Origin: an uncultured Opitutia bacterium
Lineage (GTDB): Bacteria > Verrucomicrobiota > Verrucomicrobiia > Opitutales > Opitutaceae
DNA length: 64,000 nt
NCBI GenBank assembly: GCA_903827245.1
Contig: CAIKHO010000030.1
Span: 62,001 to 126,000, forward strand
Direction: 5' to 3'
The stretch's first letter is position 1, and every line of letters starts with the position of its first letter. The notes under the pieces are model-generated. The model was not told where the DNA came from, searched no databases, and worked only from the letters and a program-made list of their open reading frames with translations. Position numbers and translations under genes: made by a program. Shown here piece by piece: positions 41,839 through 49,700 of the stretch.

Positions 41839-42531
41839 ATGACACGTTCACTCGCCTTACCCTTAACCCCCACTTCCGTGCGCCGGGACTTTGTCATCGG
41901 TGTGCTGGTCGCGTTCATCACCCTCGGAGGAACAGTCGGCCTGGGCGAATGGCTCAAGACTTCCTCCCTCAAGCCCGTCAAAATCGAGGAGCCGAAGCCC
42001 TATCAAATGGTAATGCCTCCCATTGAGCCCGATAAGCCGGAGATCAAAGATCCCGAGGACTCGCCCGCACCGGTCGCCGCGTTGGCACCCCCGATGCAGC
42101 CCGATGTTCCTCAGACGATTCAGAGCGATTCCATTGTTCAGCCCATCGAACCTCCCAGCCTGAGCACACTCGCGCCCATCACGGGCCTGATCGCCATTCC
42201 CCAGGGACACCTGCCGGCCGGTCCCGGCGGCGGCCAGATCTTCGATCCGTCCCAACTGGACCAACTCCCCACGGCAACCGTGCAGGGCAAGCCCCAATAT
42301 CCCTTCGCCATGCGCAGTGCCGGCATCACGGGCACCGTCACCGTGGAATTCATTGTCGAAAAGACCGGTTTGGTCCGCGATCCGTTTGCCCTCAAATCCA
42401 CCCTGCCCGAATTCGAAGCCGAGGCGGTAAAGGCCGTGATGAAATGGAAATTCAAGCCCGGCCTGCGGCAGGGCGCCCCCGTGACCACCCGCATGCGCGT
42501 GGATATTGTTTTCAGCCTGAACGAGACCTGA
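41839..42531 (+). CDS. tonB: TonB energy transducer, orphan paralogue
   Basis: This is a 230-residue TonB closely related to the one at 13360-14013. The anchor RRDFVIGVLVAFITLGGTVG is at about 14-33, followed by a Pro-rich linker (PPIEPDKPEIKDPED, APPMQPDVPQ) and a C-terminal domain (QYPFAMRSAGITGTVTVEF, AVMKWKFKPG). The two proteins align end to end with most motifs shared. No exbB/exbD genes lie beside it, so it would use the proton channel encoded at 11692-13346 or another set. It may serve other receptors. Confidence 0.92.
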   Translation: MTRSLALPLTPTSVRRDFVIGVLVAFITLGGTVGLGEWLKTSSLKPVKIEEPKPYQMVMPPIEPDKPEIKDPEDSPAPVAALAPPMQPDVPQTIQSDSIVQPIEPPSLSTLAPITGLIAIPQGHLPAGPGGGQIFDPSQLDQLPTATVQGKPQYPFAMRSAGITGTVTVEFIVEKTGLVRDPFALKSTLPEFEAEAVKAVMKWKFKPGLRQGAPVTTRMRVDIVFSLNET

Positions 42532-42687
42532 CGAGCCCCAGAAAATGGACAGGTTATCAGGAGTGCCATTTCGCGCGCTTCGTGTCTTTCGTGGTTAAAT
42601 CCGGCGGGATGGTTCGATCCGACGCAAGTGGCAGGGTCTATTACCTCCTTGATTCCGCACCGCCAAGAAAGGCCCCGTGTCAGCCAT
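42532..42687. other. Convergent spacer with TTTCGTGG word
   Basis: This 156-bp gap separates convergent genes. It contains CGCGCTTCGTGTCTTTCGTG (starting near 42574), a word close to CTTTTCGTGTGTTTTGTGGG upstream of the aldo/keto reductase at about 16776. These look like fragments of yet another repeat family. No intrinsic terminator is clear. Confidence 0.35.
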
Positions 42688-43428
42688 CTAGCCACTGCAG
42701 CTCGCGGTTCGGGTGCGGCGGCAGACCAAGAGGACTTCGTGGACACCGGCCAGGTCGATCAGGCCGTCCGACAGCTTCAGGCGTTTTTGCAACAGCATGC
42801 CCAACGGCAGGCACAGCCAGTTGTACCAGCGGATCGCCGCCGCCCGGTGCTCGGTCAGCCATTTGACCGCGAAGCCCAGCATGCGCGGGTTGTTCGATTG
42901 CATCCCGAACACGGCGCTTTTCTCCACGACCAGCCCGTGGACGGCGATCAGAGCCAGCAGCTCGGCGGGGATGTAGCGCCGCGCGTGGCCGACGTAGTCG
43001 TCGAACACGGTCCAATGCGCGGGATGCAACGGCACGGAAAAGACCAGACAGCCGCCTTCCTTCAGCACGCGGCCCAACTCGCCGAAGACGCGCCGGTCAT
43101 CCTCGACATGCTCGATCACGTCGAAGGCCACCACGAGGTCGAAGCTGTGGTCGGCGAACGGGAGCTCGGTGATCTGGCCGGCCCGGGCCAGCCCGCCGCC
43201 GGCTTTCAGGCGCGTGATGGCGGGCGGGCTGAGGTCGAGGAAATGCGTGCCGGCGAACGGCAGGCGCGGGCGCAGGCCGGGGCCGACTTCCAGCCGCATC
43301 GCGGACGAGGGCAGCAGCGCCGAGATCATCGGCCACGTATTGAAGTGCCGCGGGCTGGTCAGGTAAGTCCGTGACCACAGGGTATCGTAAAACTCGCTGT
43401 TTTTCGCAACGAGGCTTTCAGGTTTCAT
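42688..43428 (-). CDS. Class I SAM-dependent methyltransferase
   Basis: This is a 246-residue methyltransferase. SAM motif I is RLEVGPGLRPR (about 45-55), then HFLDLSPPAITRLKAGG. Motif II/III is SFDLVVAFDVIEHVEDDRRV (about 98-117) and LKEGGCLVFSVPL. The C-terminal 60 residues are hydrophobic-aromatic (IRWYNWLCLPLGMLL) and might contact a membrane or a lipid substrate. UbiE/Coq5-like or glycan-tail methyltransferases are possible; the substrate cannot be told. It is a single gene between convergent tonB and the downstream lipoprotein gene. Confidence 0.8.
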   Translation of the reverse strand: MKPESLVAKNSEFYDTLWSRTYLTSPRHFNTWPMISALLPSSAMRLEVGPGLRPRLPFAGTHFLDLSPPAITRLKAGGGLARAGQITELPFADHSFDLVVAFDVIEHVEDDRRVFGELGRVLKEGGCLVFSVPLHPAHWTVFDDYVGHARRYIPAELLALIAVHGLVVEKSAVFGMQSNNPRMLGFAVKWLTEHRAAAIRWYNWLCLPLGMLLQKRLKLSDGLIDLAGVHEVLLVCRRTRTASCSG

Positions 43429-43586
43429 TGGCGGTGCATTCCGCAGGTCATCAATGAACCGGATGCGGCCGGGCGCCAGTCCTATAATCCCATGCCAAGC
43501 CCGATGGTCTCCGATTCATGATTCGAGCTCTGGCGGCCTGCCCCCGGGATCGGCAGGTCTTTTCACGGTGTGCCGCAAGATCAGCG

Positions 43587-44225
43587 CTAGGACTGGGGGA
43601 CGACGAGCTTCTCCTTGACCAATTCCGCCCGGATGGCCGATGCGGCGTCCTTGATGAGCTGCTGCAAGTCGCCGGGGTTCGTACTGGTGGTCGCGGCCGA
43701 CCAGATCAGACGCTGGCCCGGCGCTTCGTAGATATTGGTCTCGATCTTCACGATGCGATCCGTGGTGAAGTAGCCGGATTCATAGACGAAGGGGCTCAGG
43801 GCATAGGACTGGTTGTAATAGCCGCCGAAGGTCCGATAAGGCCCGGGATACATCATGCCGGGGACGTAGCTGATCTTGTCCTTGTCCGACACGGGGCGCA
43901 TCACGACGATGCCATCGACCCCCGACGCCTTGAGGGCCGCCGAGACCTTGGCAACATCCCTGAGGTCCGATTCCGCTCCCAGCAGCGAATAGCTGGTGAT
44001 GCATTCCGCGTGAGTGATCTGGGCCTTGAGGGCATCCTCCGCGGCGCGGCGGGTCACCCCGTCGGGGAAAGTCGCGACGACCATGATCTTATTGAAGCTG
44101 ATCTTCGAGACATCCGGCGCGGTCCAAGTGTCGACGACCGAGGTGGAATTGCAGCCGGCAAACAGCAGCAGCGAAAAGGCGAACAGCGCGGATGCGGCGA
44201 GAGAAGGGATGGATTTTGTTTTCAA
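43587..44225 (-). CDS. Exported lipoprotein of unknown function
   Basis: This is a 212-residue lipoprotein. I start it at the TTG at 44225, giving MKTKSIPSLAASALFAFSLL and the lipobox LLFAGC with Cys at residue 25; earlier in-frame ATGs add 47 residues that do not look like protein. The mature part has FNKIMVVATFPDGVTRRAAED and later a Tyr-rich patch (MMYPGPYRTFGGYYNQSYA) and IKETNIYEAP-like strands. It is reminiscent of the DUF4136-type lipoproteins that include a nucleotide-binding-like fold, but I do not claim the family. It is divergent from the exported 321-residue protein. Confidence 0.7.
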   Translation of the reverse strand: MKTKSIPSLAASALFAFSLLLFAGCNSTSVVDTWTAPDVSKISFNKIMVVATFPDGVTRRAAEDALKAQITHAECITSYSLLGAESDLRDVAKVSAALKASGVDGIVVMRPVSDKDKISYVPGMMYPGPYRTFGGYYNQSYALSPFVYESGYFTTDRIVKIETNIYEAPGQRLIWSAATTSTNPGDLQQLIKDAASAIRAELVKEKLVVPQS

Positions 44226-44579
44226 GGTTTTAATTCGTGTGCAGGCAAAGACATTTTTGTCCAACGGCTGCGGGGAAGTTAGGCCCAAATGCCACCTGGG
44301 GCCATGGGGTGTTGCCCTAACCCCGATGTTGCGCAGCACGCTCAGGCCGAACGCGCCGTCAAGCAACGATCACACCACCGTCGGTCAGATCAGGGCGTTC
44401 TTTCAACCCCTGTTTGTCATTCTGCGCTGGAGCAGCGACCGGGAGGTCGCGTCCCCAATCCCTGCTATTTCCTTGCCCGGGTTCCGCCGCCCTTCAAGCG
44501 TGATGGTGATCGCAGGCCGCCGGATCGTTCCGGCGATTTCGCATCCTTCCGTTTCCCACGGCGTCATCCCTTGCGTACC
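44226..44579. other. Divergent spacer with GCTGGAGCAGCGACC repeat
   Basis: The 354-bp region lies between divergent start codons. At 44411-44450 there is a CATTCTGCGCTGGAGCAGCG word followed by GCGACC-GGGA-GGTCGC (44435-44450). It is the same palindrome family as at 39134, but with the loop GGGA in place of TCCC, as if the core were flipped. Both promoters should lie here and are not resolved. Confidence 0.65.
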
Positions 44580-45545
44580 GTGAATTGCCCCCGTTCCCGT
44601 CTATCCCCGAGCCGTTCGCTCCTCCTTCTCCTCGCCGGTTGCTTTCTCGGCGCGGCCGCGCTGCGGGCCGATGACCGCGTCACCGTCCGGGGCAAGGCGA
44701 GCGCCGGGTACATGGCCTGGAAATTCGGTTTCAAAGACAGTGACATCAAGAACGAGTCGTATGTCTTCAACCAGGGCCGGTTCTATGGTGGTTCAAACCG
44801 CGATGCGGGCCTGGAAAAAGCGCCCTTCCTCGACCTCGCCAAGTCGCTGGCCGGTGACCTCGCCGGCCAGCACTACTATCCCGCCACAGGGCTCCAGAAA
44901 GCCAACCTGCTGATCGTCGTCGACTGGGGCGTGACCACGGTCGCGAGCAGCACCTACGCGGACATGGCCGTCAACAACTCGCTCGGCGTGGGCAACCTCG
45001 ACGCCGGCCGCCAGGATACCTTGCACCAGATGGCGACGGACGAGCGGGCCAAGGGCACCCCGACGCCGGCGGTCCAGATGCTGGACCAAGGCTACGAGAT
45101 GAGGCGCCTCAATGGCCTGGCCAGCGACGCGGAACTCCAGGAGCTCGATCAGAAATCGATGAACCAGAGCATCGTCTCGAATGCCGCGCTCGTCGGGTTC
45201 GACGACGACCTGCGGGCCGACGACTCCAGTCCCTTCGGCACCAGCAAGGGGGCGATGTTGCGCGCCTTCATGAGCGACGAGCGTTACTTCATCGTGCTGA
45301 ATGCCTACGATTGCCAGGCGTACCTGAAAACCAAGCAGCTCAAGCTGGTCTGGAGCCTGCGCCTCAGCGCCCGGGCGCTCGACGGGGATTTCCGCGGGAG
45401 CGTCGGCCGCATGATCGCCGCGGCCCGTGACGATTTTGGCCGCCAGACCGACGGCGTCGAAATCAAGCGGCCCGCGGAAAAGCCGGCCCGCATCGAGCCC
45501 GGCGCCGCCGAGGTGTTCCCGCAGGACACCGGCCGCTCGAAGTGA
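44580..45545 (+). CDS. Exported protein of unknown function
   Basis: This is a 321-residue protein with a signal peptide (SRSLLLLLAGCFLGAAALRAD). The start is GTG at 44580; the frame is open for 97 more codons upstream, but that stretch includes a repeat and lacks protein-like composition. The mature protein is soluble and mixed alpha/beta, with no motif I recognise (characteristic words: GYMAWKFGFKDSD, LLIVVDWGVTTVASS, RLSARALDGDFRGSV). It is convergent with the Rieske gene 20 bp away. I make no functional assignment. Confidence 0.65.
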   Translation: MNCPRSRLSPSRSLLLLLAGCFLGAAALRADDRVTVRGKASAGYMAWKFGFKDSDIKNESYVFNQGRFYGGSNRDAGLEKAPFLDLAKSLAGDLAGQHYYPATGLQKANLLIVVDWGVTTVASSTYADMAVNNSLGVGNLDAGRQDTLHQMATDERAKGTPTPAVQMLDQGYEMRRLNGLASDAELQELDQKSMNQSIVSNAALVGFDDDLRADDSSPFGTSKGAMLRAFMSDERYFIVLNAYDCQAYLKTKQLKLVWSLRLSARALDGDFRGSVGRMIAAARDDFGRQTDGVEIKRPAEKPARIEPGAAEVFPQDTGRSK

Positions 45546-45565
45546 CGGGCGGGGCGGACTGCGGT

Positions 45566-46000
45566 TCAGAGTTCCACGACGAGGTAGTTTTGCTCGATGG
45601 AGACGGGATACGTCTCCGCCACATACGGTCCGGGCACCAGATCGGGCGCAGGAGGCTTAAGGTTTTTTCCGGCGACGACCGCGACCTCGTAGTTTTTCAC
45701 GCGCACCCCCTTGGGATCGAACCAGGACTGGCCGGTCCGGACATCGAACTCCCAGCCGTGCCAGGGACAGCGGAGGATCTCCCCTCCCCGGCTCATCTCA
45801 TAGTGTCCCGGGCCCGCCGAGCTGATGCAGCTACCGAGCGGCCCTTCGCAGAGGGCGCCGCCCTGGTGCGGGCAGCGGTTGCGCAGCGCGAAAAATTCGC
45901 CGCCGAGATTGAAGATGCCGATGCTCCTTCCGGCCACGTCCACGAGTTTTCTCCCCCCGGGGGGAATTTCCGCAACCGTGCCCACCACGTGCTTGGTCAT
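45566..46000 (-). CDS. Rieske [2Fe-2S] ferredoxin-like protein
   Basis: This is a 144-residue Rieske protein. The cluster ligands are C43 and H45 (NRCPHQGG) and C78 and H81 (LRCPWHGWEF). The 32-residue spacer between the two pairs is longer than the usual 16-17 residues. The remainder forms the Rieske beta-sandwich (YEVAVVAGKNLK, VSIEQNYLVVEL). No transmembrane or oxygenase domain is present. It starts 2 bp after the second amidohydrolase and is the last gene of the glycosidase-amidohydrolase-amidohydrolase-Rieske operon, probably serving as the electron-transfer partner or a redox sensor for a linked enzyme. Confidence 0.88.
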   Translation of the reverse strand: MTKHVVGTVAEIPPGGRKLVDVAGRSIGIFNLGGEFFALRNRCPHQGGALCEGPLGSCISSAGPGHYEMSRGGEILRCPWHGWEFDVRTGQSWFDPKGVRVKNYEVAVVAGKNLKPPAPDLVPGPYVAETYPVSIEQNYLVVEL

Positions 46001-46002
46001 GT

Positions 46003-47070
46003 TCAATTGGTTTTCAGCCCGTACAACGCGCAGGCGTTGTCGTGCCGGATGGCCTGGCGCACCCCGGCCGGCAGGATCGACGGTAGCGCGTGGTCGGGGC
46101 TGTCGAAGTCCCAGTGCGGATAATCCGACGAAAACAGCAAGTGGTCGTTCATCCCGAGGTGTTCGAGCATCGCCGTGAACTGGGCGGGCTCGGGCGGCTC
46201 CTCGATGGGCTGGGTCGTGAGCCAGAAATGACGCCGGAAATACTCCGAAGGTTTGAGCCGCAGGCGGGGCGTTTCCGCGCGGAGATGCTTCCATGACCGG
46301 TCGAGACGCCACAGCAGCGGCGCGATCCAGCCCAGCCCGGCTTCGATGAAAACAATCTTCAGGTCCGGAAACTCCTCGAACACGCCCTCGCAGATCAGGC
46401 TGATCAGCTGGGCTTGGAAGGTCTGGCTCATGCCCGTGTGATATTCCAAATAGTACGCCGGCCAGCCCGCGCCGGAGATCGGAAACCCGCCCGCCCAGCC
46501 GCCGAAATGCAGCCCGATCGGCAACCCGCGCTCCGCGGCCGCGCCCAGGACCGGCCAGTACTTGCGCTGGCCGAGCGGCAGGCTGGTGCGGGACGGAATC
46601 AGCACCTGCACAAAGCGCCGGTCCGATCCGTGACGCGCGATCTCCGCCACCGCCAGCGGCGCATCCTCGAACGGCACGAGCAGCGAGGCGCGCAGGCGCG
46701 GCTCCGGCTCCAGCCACTCGGCGATTTGGCAGGCATTCGCCGCCGTGGCCATCGCGGCATCGTACTCCCGCTCCTGGTTGCGGATCGTGATCAGGGTGTT
46801 CAGGACCCCGATGTCGATAGGCCACGCATCGAGCAGCTGCCGCCGGAGAAAGTTCAGGTCGGATCCGGGCGGACCGCCCGTGGGGGGCCAGGTATCCGTG
46901 CGCGAGGCAAACGGCATCGCCTTCGGATAAAAATCGCCCGGCAGCTGTCGCCGCCCGAACTCACGGTGATACTCCTGCCATTTTTTCGGCAGATAGGGCA
47001 TCAACGCCTCGGCGGTGATCGTGTTGTGGATGTCGCAGTCCACCAGGCGCGTGAGGGAAGCCGTGCTCAT
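46003..47070 (-). CDS. Amidohydrolase-2 family protein, copy 2 of the operon
   Basis: This is a 355-residue TIM-barrel protein of the ACMSD/aromatic-decarboxylase type. Metal-site segments are LVDCDIHN (about 9-16), IGLHFGG (about 198-204), IVFIEAGLGWI and LLFSSDYPHWDFDSP near the C-terminus. It is a paralogue of the preceding gene, with the same motif order and many matching words (RLRASLLVPFED versus RLRASIVVPSQF). The start ATG overlaps the upstream gene's stop by 4 bp. It could hydrolyse or decarboxylate a small carboxylate; the Rieske gene starts 2 bp after it. Confidence 0.85.
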   Translation of the reverse strand: MSTASLTRLVDCDIHNTITAEALMPYLPKKWQEYHREFGRRQLPGDFYPKAMPFASRTDTWPPTGGPPGSDLNFLRRQLLDAWPIDIGVLNTLITIRNQEREYDAAMATAANACQIAEWLEPEPRLRASLLVPFEDAPLAVAEIARHGSDRRFVQVLIPSRTSLPLGQRKYWPVLGAAAERGLPIGLHFGGWAGGFPISGAGWPAYYLEYHTGMSQTFQAQLISLICEGVFEEFPDLKIVFIEAGLGWIAPLLWRLDRSWKHLRAETPRLRLKPSEYFRRHFWLTTQPIEEPPEPAQFTAMLEHLGMNDHLLFSSDYPHWDFDSPDHALPSILPAGVRQAIRHDNACALYGLKTN

Positions 47071-48122
47071 GGTTCAAACCGGTACACCGCGCGGGCATTC
47101 TCGCATTTGATCCTGGTCGCAAAGGCCGGGGACAGGAATTCGAGTTCGGTCACCGCCCGGTCCTCGCCATGGGCATGGGGATAATCCGAGGCGTATAGCA
47201 GGATCGAGTCGCTGCCCAGCTGGGCGACCACCTCGCGGAGCTGCTGCGCGTCGTCCGGGGCGTCGAATGGCGCGGTCGTCAGCCGGACATGGTCCCGCAC
47301 ATACTCCGATGGCAGGCGCCGGACCCACGGGATCTCGCGGCGCAGACCCTTCCAGTTCTTGTCCAGCCGCCACAGCATCGGCGGCAGCCAGGCGACGCCG
47401 GCCTCGATCAGGACCAGCCGCAAATCCGGGAACGTGTCGAAGAGGCCGCCGGCCACGATGCTGATGAGCTGCGTCTGAAATACACCGGTCATGCCGGCAT
47501 ACTCCTCCAGATAAAACGACGGCCAGCCCACCGGCGTCGGGGGATTGCCCGGGGCGCCGCCAAAATGAAGGCCCACAGGCAGGCCGTGGCGGGCGGCCGC
47601 GGCAAACAGCGGGCGGAAATTGCGCGAGCCGTACGGCTCGGCGGAACGCACGGGCAGCAGGACCTGCACAAAGCCGGGGCGGCCCGACATCCGGTCGATC
47701 TCGGCCGCGGCCAGCTCGGGAAACTGCGACGGCACCACGATGGAGGCGCGGAGCCGGGGATCGCGCGCCAGCCATTCGGCGGCGATCCATTCGTTCAGCG
47801 CGGACGCGACCGCCGCCGCCGCGTCGGGATTGTGCAGCGTCTCAACCGCGCAGTCGTAGTTGAGGATCGCCCACTGCAGTTCCGGCCGCGCGTCCAGCAC
47901 GTCGCGCTGCAGGTATTCTACTTTCGACGCCGGGATCTCGTCCTTGATTGTGGCCGCGGCCGCCACCGCTCGGGCCGAATACCACCGGTCCACCGGGCCC
48001 TTAAAACCGGTCTGCGCGATTTGTTCGCGCCAATAGTCCGACAGGTATGGGAGCAGCGCCGCGATGCCGGGCAGCACGGCGTGGACGTCGCAATCGATGA
48101 GGGAAGGTCGCACGGAGCCCAT
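47067..48122 (-). CDS. Amidohydrolase-2 family protein, copy 1 of the operon
   Basis: This is a 351-residue paralogue of the following gene. Motifs are LIDCDVHAVLPG (about 8-19), VGLHFGGAPGNPP, LVLIEAGVAWLPPMLWRLDK and ILLYASDYPHAHGEDRAV. The start MGSVRPSLIDCDVH was preferred to a longer frame upstream because it begins at the typical DxDxH strand and lies 1 bp after the glycosidase stop. The two proteins probably act as partners or on successive substrates. Confidence 0.85.
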   Translation of the reverse strand: MGSVRPSLIDCDVHAVLPGIAALLPYLSDYWREQIAQTGFKGPVDRWYSARAVAAAATIKDEIPASKVEYLQRDVLDARPELQWAILNYDCAVETLHNPDAAAAVASALNEWIAAEWLARDPRLRASIVVPSQFPELAAAEIDRMSGRPGFVQVLLPVRSAEPYGSRNFRPLFAAAARHGLPVGLHFGGAPGNPPTPVGWPSFYLEEYAGMTGVFQTQLISIVAGGLFDTFPDLRLVLIEAGVAWLPPMLWRLDKNWKGLRREIPWVRRLPSEYVRDHVRLTTAPFDAPDDAQQLREVVAQLGSDSILLYASDYPHAHGEDRAVTELEFLSPAFATRIKCENARAVYRFEP

Positions 48123-48123
48123 G

Positions 48124-49452
48124 TCAGGAAATCGTCTCCGGCACGCACCAGAACAAGGTGACCGCCGCCGTCCAGGAGAAATCGCTGCCGCCATAGCCCT
48201 CGCCGGTCAGCGGGTTGAAGTACTCGCGAAATCCCCCGCGCGCGATCAGCGACCGGGTGGAATGGCGAAGCGCCGTCGGTGGCGCCGCGTGTCCCGCCTC
48301 GGCCAGGCCCTGGGCAATCAGCCAGTTCATGTGGGGCCACACCGGCCCGCGCCAGTAGCGCTGCGGCTCGAACTCGGGCGCGTCAGGATGGGTCGACGGC
48401 AGGCCCTGCGGGACACGCGCCAGCCAGTCGTTGCAGCCGGCCAGGAGGCGGCGGTCGACTTCCACGGAGTGCGCGACCCGGCCGTACCAGGCGAGAAATG
48501 TGGAGTGCGTACGGGCCTCGAGCAGCCGTCCGGTGCGGGTGTCGCGCGAGACATAGACGCCGGACTTTTCCGACCATAAGCCGGCCAGGGCCCGCCGCGA
48601 ACGGTCCGCCGCCGCGCCCATCTCCTCGGCCGCGCCGGGTTCGTCGTGACGGTGGCAAAGCTCCGCCAGGTCGTCCGTCGCGCGCAGGAGGATCGTGTTG
48701 AGCCCGAAATCCGCGACGCGGTATGGGCATTCGGCATAAATCCGCGCCGGATCGAATTTCGTCTGCCGGAAGAAATCCATCAGGTAGACGTAACGATCGT
48801 AGTCTGCCTGCCGCGGCCGCCGCGCGGCATCGACAAACCCGGTGTCCCGCCGCGCGTACGCGCGCGAGGTCGGCGGCACCGCGGCGAGCGGCTCATCCCA
48901 GGCCGGGCTGTTGTCGAGACCGGACTCCCACGGGTGAAAGGTCGCCACCAGTCCGGTCCCCTCCGGATCGCGATCGCGGAACCACCACCGGTGCCACGCG
49001 AGCAACTTCGGGAGGAGTTGCGCCACCGCGCGCTTCGCCAGGTCTGGGTCCGCTGCGCGTTCGCTCATCATCCGCACCATCGTGGCCGCGAGTGGGGGCT
49101 GGGAAATACTGCTGGTCGGGGGATGATGCCGGTCTGCGGTGCCCCACTCGCCCGGCCCGGGAAAATAGGTGTCGGCCGGAACATGGAAGACAATGTGCGG
49201 CAGCAGGCCGCTGTCCCATTGGCCCTCAAAGAGCCGGTCCAGCTCCCGCCAGGCCCGGGATTCGTCAAATGTCATCCAGCCGAGCGCGACCACGGCGGAA
49301 TCCCAATTCCACTGGAAGGGATACAGCCCCGGGGACGGAACGGTGTAGCCGCCGCGGTCGTTCTGCGCGAGCACCCGGCGCGCCCGCTCCCGCCACCCGG
49401 CCGCATCGGCCATGGTTGCATCCGGGGGCGTTGCTTGGGCTGAAGGCGTCAT
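48124..49452 (-). CDS. GH63-like (alpha/alpha)6 glycosidase
   Basis: This is a 442-residue glycoside hydrolase with an (alpha/alpha)6 barrel, like mannosylglycerate or glucosylglycerate hydrolases and related GH63 enzymes. Recognisable words are YPFQWNWDSAVVALG (about 43-57), HPWESGLDNSPAW (about 172-184), the RYWRGPVWPHMNWLI strand and the C-terminal EYFNPLTGEGYGGSDFSWTA. No signal peptide is seen, so it is cytoplasmic. A start at 49413 (MADAAGW) is possible and removes 13 unconserved residues. It is the first gene of the four-gene operon. Confidence 0.85.
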   Translation of the reverse strand: MTPSAQATPPDATMADAAGWRERARRVLAQNDRGGYTVPSPGLYPFQWNWDSAVVALGWMTFDESRAWRELDRLFEGQWDSGLLPHIVFHVPADTYFPGPGEWGTADRHHPPTSSISQPPLAATMVRMMSERAADPDLAKRAVAQLLPKLLAWHRWWFRDRDPEGTGLVATFHPWESGLDNSPAWDEPLAAVPPTSRAYARRDTGFVDAARRPRQADYDRYVYLMDFFRQTKFDPARIYAECPYRVADFGLNTILLRATDDLAELCHRHDEPGAAEEMGAAADRSRRALAGLWSEKSGVYVSRDTRTGRLLEARTHSTFLAWYGRVAHSVEVDRRLLAGCNDWLARVPQGLPSTHPDAPEFEPQRYWRGPVWPHMNWLIAQGLAEAGHAAPPTALRHSTRSLIARGGFREYFNPLTGEGYGGSDFSWTAAVTLFWCVPETIS

Positions 49453-49538
49453 GCCGTGCAGGGGTTTCCGGAAACGTCCTTCGGCGGGCCGTTTTCCACA
49501 AGATAATGTTGGGGAAATGTCAGTAATGGTATGTTTTG

Positions 49539-49597
49539 CGTTTGTAGTCCCGGCTTCAGCCGGTCCGAAATTCCGGCTGAAGCCGGAACTACAAACG
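49539..49597. repeat. Near-perfect 59-bp palindrome (TGTAGTTCCGGCTTCAGCCGG type)
   Basis: The left arm (CGTTTGTAGT, then CCGGCTTCAGCCGG) and the right arm (CCGGCTGAAGCCGG, then ACTACAAACG) pair over 24 of 25 positions. The loop is TCCGAAATT. Each arm also contains its own inverted core (CCGGCT..AGCCGG). It lies between the divergent glycosidase and sigma-factor starts. It may be a mobile palindromic element; no ORF. Confidence 0.85.
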
Positions 49598-49700
49598 GGG
49601 AGCCCTCAATACGTACCACCGCCCGTCCGCGCGGCTGCTGCTGGTCGGCATTCAAGATTTTATGTCGGATTTGCACCGGCGGCGGCGTTATTCTTGTTGA

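Noticed and set aside
39134-44450. Possible CRISPR-like array from the recurring GTTGGAGCAGCGACC word
   Set aside because: Copies are kilobases apart, lie in separate gaps, and no regular spacers or cas genes are present.
46003-49452. Biosynthetic gene cluster for a natural product
   Set aside because: No synthase, carrier protein or tailoring set is present; the genes look catabolic.
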